From Bremia lactucae (lineage: Eukaryota > Oomycota > Peronosporomycetes > Peronosporales > Peronosporaceae): a stretch of DNA of 32,287 nt. The notes under the pieces are model-generated. The model searched no databases. It had not been told where the DNA came from and saw only the letters and a list, made by a program, of their open reading frames with translations. Made by a program: the position numbers and the translations under genes. Positions 1-9,399 of this stretch are shown here, piece by piece. Each line of letters opens with the position of its first letter. Positions within the stretch are counted from its first letter, which is position 1. Where the stretch lies: the NCBI RefSeq assembly GCF_004359215.1, contig NC_090618.1, positions 2,618,063-2,650,349 of the forward strand, written 5' to 3'.

Positions 1-487
1 CTAGAAAGGATGTTCTTCGGAACAATATGGTGGGATGTACAATGTGCAGCGCATTTGACTTAGTCGATGGTTATTACCAACTGCCTTGCGAGCTAGCGAT
101 ATTCTGTTTACAGAGATTAGCACCCCAAGCGGTATGCTATGGGAGTGGTGGGTTATGCCACAAGGGCTTCCAATGCCCTGGCAACATTTAATTGCTTAGT
201 GACGCAACTTTTCCGCCCTCATCGAGGTTATGTACAGACTTATTTTGATTACATTTTTGTCCATAGTCATGCGGAGCAGGGTCGGTCGGCTGTGGAAAAC
301 CACAAAGACCATTTGCGAGCAGCTCCGGAATGTATGCGCACGTATAAATTGTTTGCCAGTGCACCTAAAAGCATTTCTGGCGCAAAACCAAATCTTCTTT
401 AGGGTGCTTCATTGGAAGGCGAGGCTTTAGAGCGGATCCCGCATAGGTAAAAGCCATAGAAGATTGACCGGTTCCTAAGAGCCAAAG
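1..487 (+). pseudogene. Ty3/gypsy reverse transcriptase fragment, unit 1
   Basis: Degenerate RT palm region of a Ty3/gypsy Pol. In shifting frames one reads VDGYYQL (near 63-83), PSGMLWEW, VMPQGL (near 152-169), then after a frameshift the TYFDYIFVHS block (238-267). That block sits where the family has its catalytic FDD motif, but the second Asp is Tyr (TAC at 250-252). The conserved GCFIG and KAIEDW stretches follow, with an in-frame stop. The reading ends abruptly in PKSQ, where the inverted RNase H block begins. It cannot encode an active enzyme. The assignment rests on characteristic gypsy RT motifs in the correct order. Confidence 0.85.
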
Positions 488-978
488 TATTCTGCTTGCC
501 AGGCTTATACTTCACCTCGAGGTTGTATTCGGCGAAAAAGGATAACCACCAGGTTATTCTCTGTGAGAGATGGGGCGACTTAGTCGCAGTGCGTAACGAC
601 GCGTGATCTGTTTATATCACAAAAGGCTTAGAGCCTAGCAGATGAACTCTAAATCTATCAAGAGCATACTTCATTGCAAGTGCATCTTTGTCATGTCTTG
701 AGTAACCTTTCCGCAACTTTAAAGCTGTCTAGATTTGAACGCAATTACACTTTTACGCCCATCATCATCTGTTTGTAAAAGAGCACTGCCAATGAAAAAA
801 AATGATGCGCCATAGACGACACTGAAAGGCCAATTTGGATCTGGCAATGCCATATCGGGGCATGGATAAGAATATCCTAATCTGCTTGAAAAACATTATG
901 ATATGTGCTAGTCCAGCTCCTTTTGAAGGAAATTAGAGAATGGTCTAGCCATATCAGCGTAATTTTCGCTATATTTGT
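488..978 (-). pseudogene. Inverted gypsy RNase H fragment, unit 1
   Basis: Read on the minus strand this is the connection and RNase H part of the same gypsy Pol. It starts at YKYSENYADMARP near 975, passes ALPDPNWPFSVVY, and ends with the TDHASLRTATKSPHLSQR and YKPGKQNTLA blocks near 490-600. Several frameshifts and stops break it. It lies in inverted orientation relative to the RT on both sides, and its ends abut RT sequence directly. In the intact family this block follows RT in the same orientation, so it has been flipped. Confidence 0.8.
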
Positions 979-1883
979 ATCGTCACTTCTGGACGAAGCT
1001 GTCCTGGATGCCACAAAAGCTGCGCTTAGTGCGCGAAGTGGATCATTGATCTTTAAGGATTTTACGGATCCATTTTATTCCTTGATATAGAAATTTCAAG
1101 ATGTGGTATGCACCAATCTACCATCTGTTTTATACCTCGGATGGAGGTCTCCCTCATGAAATTTAAGATGGTTCCTGGAACTAAATACTATGTTACACGA
1201 CAGTGGCCTTTACCAAGGAACAGTGTGACGTTATTGACGATATGTTCGTGCAAAACATGAGGCCGGAATGGTACAAGAGAACAAAACTCTCCATTCGACA
1301 CCAACATTTTGTGTCAAAAAGCCGCAAGGTAACTGACGCATTGTACATGCTTGTGATAAGCTTAATGCTGCCACCATATCAGCACAAATATTAATTACTA
1401 GAAAGGATGTTCTTCGGAACAATATGGTGGGATGTACAATGTGCAGTGCATTTGACTTAGTCGATGGTTATTACCAACTGCCTTGCGAGCTAGCGATATT
1501 CTGTTTACAGAGATTAGCACCCCAAGCGGTATGCTATGGGAGTGGTGGGTTATGCCACAAGGGCTTCCAATGCCCTGGCAACATTTAATTGCTTAGTGAC
1601 GCAACTTTTCCGCCCTCATCGAGGTTATGTACAGACTTATTTTTATTACATTTTTGTCCATAGTCATGCGGAGCAGGGTCGGTCGGCTGTGGAAAACCAC
1701 ATAGACCATTTGCGAGCAGCTCCGAATGTATGCGCACGTATAAATTGTATGCCAGTGCATCTTAATGCATTTCTGGCGCAGAAGCAAATCTTTTTTAGGG
1801 TGCTTCATTGGAAGGCGACGCTTTAGAGCGGATCCCGCTTAGGTAAAAGCCATAGTAGATTGGCCGGTTCCTAAGAGCCAAAG
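979..1883 (+). pseudogene. Ty3/gypsy protease-RT connector and RT, unit 2
   Basis: The plus strand opens with SSLLDEAVLDATKAALSAR, the connector upstream of gypsy RT. After a stop at 1088-1090 it continues through FQDVVC, the RT entry (QWPLPKEQ-like, near 1203-1225), HSTPTFCVKKPQG, the LNAATI stretch and the RKDVLRNNMVGCT block. The catalytic region near 1636-1650 reads FYYIF instead of FDDIF, so both Asp codons are altered here (FDYIF in the other copies). Multiple frameshifts are present. This is the most complete RT stretch of the left cluster because the connector and N-terminus are retained. Confidence 0.85.
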
Positions 1884-2374
1884 TATTCTGCTTGCCAGGC
1901 TTATACTTCATTTCGAGGTTGTATTCGGCGAAAAAGGATAACCACCAGGTTATTCTCTGTGAGAGATGGGGGACTTAGTCGCAGTGCGTTACGACGCGTG
2001 ATCTGTTTATATCACAAAAGGCTTAGAGCCTAGCAGATGAACTCTGAATTTTTCAAGAGCATACTTCACTGCAAGTGCATCTTTGTCATGTCCTGGGTAT
2101 CCTTTTCCGCAGCTTTAAAGCTGTCTAGATTTGAACGCAATTACACTTTTACGCACATCATCATCTGTTTGTAAAAGAGCACTGCCAATGAGAAAAATTG
2201 ATGCGCCATAGACGACACTGAAAGGCCAATTTGGATCTGGCAATGCCAAATCGGGGCATGGATAAGACAATCCTAATCTGCTTGAAAAGCATTATGATAT
2301 GTGCTAGTCCAGCTCCTTTTGAAGGAGATTAGAGAATGGTCTAGCCATATCAGCGTAATTTTCGCTATATTTGT
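1884..2374 (-). pseudogene. Inverted gypsy RNase H fragment, unit 2
   Basis: Near-identical copy of the inverted block in unit 1, in the same position between RT segments. The minus strand again reads from the KYSENYADMARP motif down to YKPGKQNTLA. The junctions with RT at both ends are the same as in unit 1, so the inversion preceded the tandem duplication. Broken by indels, for example a two-base loss near 1970 relative to unit 1. Confidence 0.8.
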
Positions 2375-3280
2375 ATCGTCACTTCTGGACGAAGCTGTCC
2401 TGGATGCCACAAAAGCTGCGCTTAGTGCGCGAAGTGGATCATTGATCTTTAAGGATTTTACGGATCCATTTTATTCCTTGATATAGAAATTTCAAGATGT
2501 GGTATGCACCAATCTACCATCTGTTTTTTTACCCCGGATGGAGGTCTCCGTCATGAAATTTAAGATGGTTTCTGGAACCAAATACTATGTTACACGACAG
2601 TGGCCTTTACCAAAGTAACAGTGTGACGTTATTGACGATTTGTTCCGTGCTAAACATGAGGCCGGAATGGTACGAGAGAACAAAACTCTCCATTCGACAC
2701 CAACATTTTGTGTCAAAAAGCCGCAAGGTAACTGACGCATTGTACGTGCTTGTGATAAGCTTAATGCTGCCACTATACCAGCACAAATATTAATTCCTAG
2801 AAAGGATGTTCTTCGGAACAATATGGTGGGATGTACAATGTGCAGTGCATTTGACTCAGTCGATGGTTATTACCAACTGCCTTGCGAGCTAGCGATATTC
2901 TGCATACAGAGATTAGCACCCCAAGCGGTATGCTATGGGAGTGGTGGGCTATGCCACAAGGGCTTCCAATGCCCTGGCAACATTTAATTGCTTAGTGACG
3001 CAACTTTTCCGCCCTCATCGAGGTTATGTACAGACTTATTTTGATTACATTTTTGTCCATAGTCATGCGGAGCAGGGTCGGTCGGCTGTGGAAAACCACA
3101 TAGACCATTTGCGAGCAGTTCCGGAATGTATGCGCACGTATAAATTGTATGCCAGTGCATCTAAATGCATTTCTTGCGCAAAACCAAATCTTTTTTAGGG
3201 TGCTTCATTGGAAGGCGAGGCTTAAGAGCGGATCGCTTAGGTAAAAGCCATAGTAGATTGGTCGGTTCCTAAGAGCCAAA
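2375..3280 (+). pseudogene. Ty3/gypsy connector and RT, unit 3
   Basis: Third copy of the RT segment. It opens with the LLDEAVLDATKAALSAR connector, runs through the RT entry near 2605, HSTPTFCVKKPQG, RKDVLRNNMVGCT, PSGMLWEW and TYFDYIFVHS (near 3034-3063), and stops in PKSQ. It carries the same Asp-to-Tyr change in the catalytic motif as its neighbours, plus a stop after the connector and frameshifts. It is followed by the only inverted RNase H block in the window that keeps its full far end. Confidence 0.85.
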
Positions 3281-3819
3281 ATATTCTGCTTGCCAGGCTT
3301 ATACTTCACCTCGAGATTGTACTCGCCGAAAAAGGATAACCATCAGGTTATTCTCTGTGAGAGATGGGGCGACTTAGTCGCAGTGCGTAATGACGCGCGA
3401 TCTGTTTATATCACAAAAGGCTTAGAGCCTAGCAGATGAACTCTGAATTTATCAAGAGCATACTTCATTGCAAGTGCATCTTTGTCATGTCCTGAGTATC
3501 CTTTTCCGCAGCTTTAAAGCTGTCTAGATTTGAACGCAATTACACTTTTACGCCCATCATCATCTGTTTGTAAAAGAGCACTGCCAATGAAAAAAAATGA
3601 TGCGTCATAGACGACACTGAAAGGCCAATTTGAATCCGGCAACGCCAAAATCGGGGCATGGATAAGACTATCCTGATCTGCTTGAAAAGCATTATGATAT
3701 GTGCTAGTCCAGATCCTTTATTAAGGATATTAGAGAATGGCCTAGCCATATCAGCGTAATTTTCGCTATATTTGTGTAAAGCGTTTGGCGGGACCCAACC
3801 ACTTACGCAAATCCTTTTG
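3281..3819 (-). pseudogene. Inverted gypsy RNase H block, full length, unit 3
   Basis: The minus strand begins with KDLRKWLG near 3790-3817, then ALHKYSENYADMARP, the DPN-PFSVV region, TDHASLRT-type sequence and PGKQNIL. This copy contains the start of the block that units 1, 2 and 4 lack. On the plus strand the sequence before it ends in PKSQ and the sequence after it begins with the DAFSRRPDYELSH continuation. The whole block is therefore a simple in-place inversion of about 540 bp. Frameshifted and dead. Confidence 0.8.
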
Positions 3820-5167
3820 GTCGATGCGTTTTCACGCAGGCCGGATTATGAGCTCTCTCATTCAACGACTGTCACGTCGTCATATTACTGAATTAATCCG
3901 TACGGCTTACGCCTAGGATGAGCAGTGTGTGCTCTGCTTCGAGCTCTTCAGAGCACTGAATCAGGTTCTAAATTGTCGGCACGTTTGCGTGCAAGGTTAC
4001 ATCGATCTTGTATCGATAACGACCTGTTGCTTTATGCATGGCTTATGCTGGGAATTTGATGTACGGAATTCTCGATAAGGCACATGATACTGTCCTTGGT
4101 GGTCATCTCGGTGGAAAAAAGACCTACGGCTCTGTAAGCTAGATTTATCGGTGGCCCAACTTTACAAATGGGTCAGCACGTACGTTCGCACATGCGAAAC
4201 TTGCCAAAGGGTTAAACCCTCGGCGCATGCTACTGCACCTTTTGCGAGTCTGCCCGTATTCACACGGTGTTGGAAGTCCGTTAAGACGGATTTTGTTTGG
4301 GCCTTCCGAAAGATTTGGCCGATAACACCGACATGGTGGTCTTTGTTGGCCGATTAAGCAATATGGCTCACTTAGCAGCTGTGCCGGATACCATTGATGG
4401 TGAAGGTATAGCAAGGATGTTCATCGATCGCGTGTTTCGACAACACGGTTTGCCAGTGGAAATTATCTCTGGTCGAGACCCCCGTTTTAAAAGCAAATTC
4501 TAGAAAACGATTTTCCGAGTGCTTGGCAACAGAGTGGACATGTTCACAGCAGACCGATGGGTTAAACTGAATGTGTCAATCGCGTCATTGAAGACGTTTT
4601 ACGCGGAATTTTATACCAAAGCGCTGGAGCTTAATGCTCCCAGTGGTGAAATTTGCGTTTGATAACGCTGTCCATGCCTCTACAGACTACACTCCGTTGT
4701 TTTCAACGGTCTCACTCATCCACGCGTTCCATTAACGATAATATTGCGTGGCTCAGGGCTTAATGGGGGAGAATAAGTCGATAGGCTTGCTGATATCAGC
4801 CCTGTTACCGTTCGGAAACAAGTAAGCGAGTTTCATGCGACGCAATTAAGTGTCCTAAGACATGTAAGGGATACGATGGCTGATAGGCAAGACAAAAAAA
4901 GAAGAACAAGCAGTTGCCAAAGGCAGAAGCTGTATTAATTCCTATATGGTCGGAGACCGGGTTTTACTAAATGCTGAAAGTTTATTTACTAACTTGGTTT
5001 TCGCGGTCTTCAAGACCAAATTGCGCCCGCGCTTTATTGGACCATTTACGGTCGTGGCCAAGAAGGGCCTAGCTTTCACGCTTTACCTTCCTAGCAAGCA
5101 GCGTGCACACCCGGTGGTCTACGTTGGTTTGCTTAAGCCATATCAGGACCCTTTCCACGTTGACTGA
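3820..5167 (+). pseudogene. Ty3/gypsy integrase, degenerate
   Basis: Integrase region of the same gypsy element, in several frames. It starts with DAFSRRPDYELSH after the inverted block. The zinc-binding end is recognisable as GGHLGGKKTYGS and YKWVSTYVRTCETCQRVKPS (4160-4222). The core reads TDFVWA, MAHLAAVPDTIDGEG, FRQHGLP and SGRDPRF (near 4360-4495). An Asp usual in the VDR-type motif is Gly (FVGRLSN), and the segment around the catalytic Glu (near 4575) has a stop. The C-terminal part is the best kept: MVGDRVLLNAESL to KLRPRFIGPFTVVAKKG and HPVVYVGLLKPY (4946-5150). It would insert cDNA into chromatin if intact; here it is inactive. Confidence 0.85.
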
Positions 5168-5407
5168 AAGGCGCTTACGCGGAGACAGGCCGTCGTGCCG
5201 CAGATTGCTCCATCCTCACCAGGATGTCCAGCTAGCTTTCTCTAAACGAGGTTGGTGACGTTATAGCATTAAAAGACGGCTCTTAACCGCCTCAAAAGAG
5301 CCCTCAATCCGAGCAATGCCCTCGCGAAGAGGTTGTACCTCGTGCTTTAGCGCATCAAATGCTTCCGCCGAAATTCCGCCCCCTCCCGCACTGCCGGATG
5401 CACGAGG

Positions 5408-5614
5408 AAACTTCAGTTTCATTTGGAGAAGCGTTTAAAGCAACGCCGTCATAAGGGCCAACAATAGTATCTGGTGAAGTGGATGGGGTACCCGTCTTCT
5501 AAAAACTCTTGGGAGTTTAAGTCGCCTCTTCGGCAAGATTGCCTGTACGCCGTTGACGTATTTGAGCGCCAAGCTCAGGGTCACTTTGCGTCAAACGTCG
5601 CTTTTCACCAGTAG
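5408..5614 (+). pseudogene. Chromodomain at the C-terminus of gypsy Pol
   Basis: One frame reads KLQFHLEKRLKQRRHKG, a stop at 5465-5467, YLVKWMGYPSSKNSWEF and then PLRQDC and a VDVFERQAQ helix. YLVKWxGYP...NSWE is the hallmark of the chromodomain, and the terminal VDVFE helix fits. In chromoviruses this module follows integrase and is thought to guide integration toward modified chromatin. It sits about 240 bp after the recognisable integrase C-terminus, with a degenerate linker between. The stop in the middle shows decay. Confidence 0.8.
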
Positions 5615-6310
5615 AAGTTTGAATAGGTGGATTGATAGCCTCAGTGCGGCTTTGATCCATCATTGTACGGTCAACCGAAGCACTGAAATATTGGCTAAGC
5701 CTATCCTCGCTTTGTGGCATACAATGCTGAACGTAACTGGCCTTTGCCCTTAAGCTTGGCGAAATTGAAACAAAGCTTCGGTTCTATACGAATATCAGCC
5801 ACAACCACAGACTCTCTAGTATTCCAAATATTGTGGAGGCGGCGAGCACGATAACCCCGTTCTCACCAGAAGCGTCGTTTCTCCTTTTTTATTTGTTTAA
5901 GAACAAACGATCGGAATTTTCCTCATTGAGGTCACCGAAGCCCCACGGGCCTGATCACGCAATCGCGTCAGATACTAACCGCGCGTCATTACCTTTGGCG
6001 TAAGGTATCGCTCATGATGAGCGTTGCGAGCAGCGAGCTCCTCCGGCGTCCTCGCCGTGGGACCGGTGATCCAGATGGCTAAGCTGTGATTAGTGCTCTC
6101 TTTCAGATGCTCTTCCACACTAAGTGAAGTGAGCCGGTATTCACTGTCAGCTCTAGCTTACGCACTCTCTGCAGCTCAACGACAAGCTTGTCGCTCTATG
6201 AGAATTTTCCGCTCTTGCTCTTAATCCAGCAGGTTCGCGATAATGTTTGACTCAAGTTCCTGTGTCCTGCGCAATGTAGTTCAGACATCGACGACACCAC
6301 GTTCTCGATT
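5615..6310 (-). pseudogene. Unrecognised decayed minus-strand coding remnant
   Basis: I do not recognise this. On the minus strand, reading down from about 6300, pieces with coding character appear in broken frames. The first is a charged coiled-coil-like part (TQELESNIIANLLD, EQERKILIERQA, then YRLTSLSVEEHLKES). It is followed by TARTPEELAARNAHHERY near 6000-6060, RARRLHNIWNTRESVVVADI near 5790-5850, and MPQSEDRLSQYFSASVDRTM (5660-5720). At least five stops or frame changes interrupt it. The pieces could be the gag-like N-terminus of an unrelated element or a host gene remnant. Near 5600 it abuts the antisense of the chromodomain, so its 3' limit is uncertain. Confidence 0.35.
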
Positions 6311-6734
6311 TGACAACCCCTCACACTATGGAGCTTGTTTCCGACAGCTGTGAACAATCACAGGCATTTACCATTATGATATGGACTTAATTATCGACGC
6401 CTGTACACAAGCACAGGCAGCATCGAAGATCAACCACTCGATAAATCGGGCGGATCGAAATAACAATGGTTGTAGTAGAAAGCACCATCGAAATTTCTTT
6501 ACATGGCTGTCTATAAAAGACATTAGAAGTCCCAGATCGACTGGAGATTGATCGTAGAAGATCTCGCTGTGAAATTGCCTTTTTTTCTAACGAGTGGGTT
6601 GTAATCGATATGTAGAGTTGCCTAGAATAGATCTTCATAAGCTCTGTTGTCACAGCTTAATAAATCGATGCTGTATAAGTATCTGCTGTGAAATGAAAGC
6701 GACATTCTTGCTCAGAACACCACGTTGCGGGTAG
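6311..6734 (+). promoter_or_regulatory. Possible LTR-like or promoter region
   Basis: This is AT-rich sequence without a convincing reading frame. It holds TATAAAAG at 6512-6519 and AATAAA at 6659-6664, about 150 bp apart, an arrangement seen in LTRs. The gypsy-like connector frame starts just downstream. No second copy exists in the window and I cannot define TG...CA ends, so the LTR reading is an inference and may be wrong. Confidence 0.25.
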
Positions 6735-7325
6735 ATGCACACTCATATTGATGCTCACTCGACGGACTTAAAAAAAGCGTCGGTCCCCGCCGTTGTGAGA
6801 AAAGCCAGCCAAATTGGACCCGTCTGCACAAAGCCGTTTCGTCGCCAGGCAGAACAATACCGACTTTGGTCTGATGAGATAGACCTNNNNNNNNNNNNNN
6901 NNNNNNNNNNNNNNNNNNNNNNNNNNNNNNNNNNNNNNNNNNNNNNNNNNNNNNNNNNNNNNNNNNNNNNNGTAGAAGTTACTAGACTTCTAGATCCCGA
7001 GGGATTAATCCCCCGGCAGCCTGTGGATAAATCCCAGGAAGAAACCGAGACATTAAATGTCTTGGTTAATGATGGATCGAGAGTAGGCGCTTCTACTCTT
7101 GATCTGTATGCGCCTCCGAAGTTAACTTCGGAGATAACTCAATTACCAACCCTAGAACCTAAGCGGTTCTTGAGAGATCTGCATTGTGGGAAAATCAAGC
7201 AGATCTGCGTACTCGTCACAGAGGACGATTACGTAACCGACATTCGGTCAGCGGTAATTTTTGCAGAGAACGAACGGGTTCTCAGCAGCTCATCAATGGA
7301 CGAAAATGTGCCAACGATTCAATGA
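6735..7325 (+). pseudogene. Probable gypsy Pol connector fragment with gap
   Basis: One open frame of 196 codons, but 85 bases (6887-6971) are N, so continuity is assumed by the assembly. The readable part includes YRLWSDEID, VEVTRLLDPEG, QPVDKSQEETETLNVLVND, YAPPKLTSEITQLPTLEPK, RFLRDLHCGKIKQICVLVTE and a tail ERVLSSSSMDENV. The last part resembles the connector between protease and RT in oomycete gypsy Pol proteins, where a serine-rich SSSMDE-type stretch precedes RT. That similarity comes from family knowledge, not a search. No protease DSG/DTG motif is visible. The RFLR tetrapeptide is not an effector signal, since no secretion signal precedes it. Confidence 0.45.
6887..6971. other. Assembly gap (85 N)
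   Basis: Unsequenced stretch inside the gypsy-like connector frame. The reading frame is kept across it only if the gap size is exact. Confidence 0.99.
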
Positions 7326-7487
7326 ATATTGTCGAGGTGTTTGCACTTACAGCATGTAATAAAAGTGCTTCAAGTGTTTCCGGAATAAACGACGAAGCTC
7401 GGGTGTGTTGTAGTGCCATTTTCAAGATTTGTGAGGGAATTAGGCGCTAAGCTTTCTGATGCATCATTGCTTTGTTTGGTCTAGCCG

Positions 7488-8227
7488 ATGAAAAATGTAT
7501 TTGGCGAGCTATATACATCCACTTACTGTCGTTGTAAGGCTGCAGAATGTCAGCTTGAGCATCCAGGCAGCTCTATTGGCTCTACATGCGAAAGGAAACT
7601 TTCTGATGGTTCGTGTCCGCAAGGATACAAAACTTGTGTGTCGACAGACTTTTACAAAGTCTTGACGTCGTCCATTACTCCTTACAGTGTTATCGAGGCG
7701 ACATTTACCCTTCTGGCGTGCGACATTATCGGAGCATTTTACAGTTTGGGAAAAGAAAATTTAATGACTCGCAAAAGCAAGTGGTGGATCACTATTCACT
7801 GCCTAGTGGATGGAGATTTGTAGCGTGGGAAAACACTGCGGCAAAGGTGACGCTACGGGACGAGAAACTTTTGCATGTTTTGGAGATGCGCGTGTACAGC
7901 TGTGCAAACGTGACTATGAGCAAAAATTGCGGCAGCAGTGACAGTCATCAGTACGGCTTTATTGATGTTGTTGCTCTTCTTGATGGTCGAGAGAAGTTGA
8001 TCAGGTCAAACTCGCACGGCCCCATGTCTTTTGTCCTATCGAATAGCATTGTAACAGGTGTATACACCTCGAGCAACACAGTGGCTTTAAGTGTGTCGCT
8101 ATCATATGAGACCATATCCGTGGTCCTTAAATCAGCCGCTACTTCCAGGCGCATGCAGGAGGTAAGAGTGACAACTTCGGGCTCGATTGCATCGTCGCCA
8201 ACTGAAGATTTAGGTGCTTTAAGTCTT
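7488..8227 (+). pseudogene. Unrecognised coding-like segment, frameshifted
   Basis: I do not recognise this sequence. The first frame (from 7488) is Cys-rich: STYCRCKAAECQLEHPG, then STCERKLSDGSCPQGYKTC. A second frame then opens (from about 7606 to the right edge) with CYRGDIYPSGVRHYRS, SLPSGWRFVAWENTAAKVTL, MRVYSCANV and GFIDVVALLDGREKLIRSN. The second frame is 212 codons if the overrun into the gypsy copy is counted. The change of frame near 7640 suggests an indel in a once continuous gene. There are no retrotransposon motifs, signal peptide or membrane segment. The end is cut exactly where the gypsy copy begins, so this is the only candidate host-derived fragment in the window. Confidence 0.35.
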
Positions 8228-8908
8228 GCCTTTACCAAAGTAACAATGTGACGTTATTGACGATTTGTTCCGTGCTAAATATGAGGCTGGAATGGTACAA
8301 GAGAACAAAGCTCTCCATTCGACACCAACATTTTGTGTCAAAAAGCCGCAAGGTAACTGACGCATTGTACATGCTTGTGATAAGCTTAATGCTGCCACTA
8401 TACCAGCACAAATATTAATTCCTAGAAAGGATGTTCTTCGGAACATTATGGTGAGATGTACACTGTGCAGTGCATTTGACTCAGTCGATAGTTATTACCA
8501 ACTGCCTTGCGAGCTAGCGATATTCTGCATACAGATATTAGCACCCCAAGCGGTATGCTATGGGAGTGGTGGGTTATGCCACAAGGGCTTTCAATGCCCT
8601 GGCAATATTAAATTGCTTACTGACGCAACTTTTCCGCCCTCATCGAGGTTATGTACAGACTTATTTTGATTACATTTTTGTCCATAGTCATGCGGAGCAG
8701 GGTCGGTCGGCTGTGGAAAACCACATAGACCATTTGCGAGCAGTTCCGGAATGTATGCGCACGTATAAATTGTTTGCCAGTGCACCTAAAAGCATTTCTG
8801 GCGCAAAACCAAATCTTCTTTAGGGTGCTTCATTGGAAGGCGAGGCTTTAGAGCGGATCCCGCATAGGTAAAAGCCATAGTAGATTGGCCGGTTCCTAAG
8901 AGCCAAAG
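8228..8908 (+). pseudogene. Ty3/gypsy RT fragment, unit 4
   Basis: RT from the QWPLPKEQ entry region onward, lacking the upstream connector because the unit is truncated at its left edge against the unrecognised segment. HSTPTFCVKKPQG, LNAATIPAQILIPRKDV, PSGMLWEW and TYFDYIFVHS (catalytic block near 8659-8688, Asp changed to Tyr) follow in broken frames. It shares the fatal substitution with the other units. Confidence 0.85.
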
Positions 8909-9399
8909 TATTCTGCTTGCCAGGCTTATACTTCATTTCGAGGTTGTATTCGGCGAAAAAGGATAACCACCAGGTTATTCTCTGTGAGAGATGGGGCGAC
9001 TTAGTCGCAGTGCGCAACGACGCGTGATCTGTTTATATCACAAAAGGCTTAGAGCCTAGCAGATGAACTCTGAATTTATCAAGAGCATACTTCATTGCAA
9101 GTGCATCTTTGTCATGTCTTGGGTATCTTTTCCGCAGCTTTAAAGCTGTCTAGATTTGAATGCAATTACACTTTTACGCCCACCATCATCTGTTTGTAAA
9201 AGAGCACTGCCAATGAGAAAAATTGATGCGTCATAGACGACACTGAAAGGCCAATTTGGATCTGGCAATGCCAAATCGGGGCATGGATAAGACTATCCTT
9301 ATCTGCTTGAAAAACATTATGATATGTGCTAGTCCAGCTCCTTTTGAAGGAGATTAGAGAATGGTCTAGCCATATCAGCGTAATTTTCGCTATATTTGT
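8909..9399 (-). pseudogene. Inverted gypsy RNase H fragment, unit 4
   Basis: Minus-strand RNase H block. The stretch ATKSPHLSQRITWWLSFFA and YKPGKQNTLA lies in one frame at 8900-9017. Upstream on that strand come SNFKAA-type sequence, LPDPNWPFSV and the ENYADMARP start near 9390. It has the same truncated far end and the same joint to the LLDEAV connector as units 1 and 2. Confidence 0.8.

Larger units (their letters stand above)
1..3775 (+). repeat. Tandem array of a rearranged 1.4-kb gypsy segment, left cluster
   Basis: Three head-to-tail copies are visible. The marker ctagaaaggatgttcttcgg begins each at 1, 1398 and 2797, a period of 1397-1399 bp. Each unit joins a plus-strand reverse transcriptase segment to a minus-strand RNase H segment. 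Copies differ by scattered substitutions and single-base indels, so they are old. The same unit recurs at 8228-10321. The first copy is cut by the window edge, so the array may extend further left. Confidence 0.9.

Noticed and set aside
5517..5720. Minus-strand 67-codon frame as a separate small gene
   Set aside because: Its last third is antisense to the chromodomain. The rest is treated as part of the unrecognised minus-strand remnant.
7160..7190. RFLR tetrapeptide as a possible RXLR effector motif
   Set aside because: No signal peptide precedes it, there is no dEER motif, and the context is gypsy-like.
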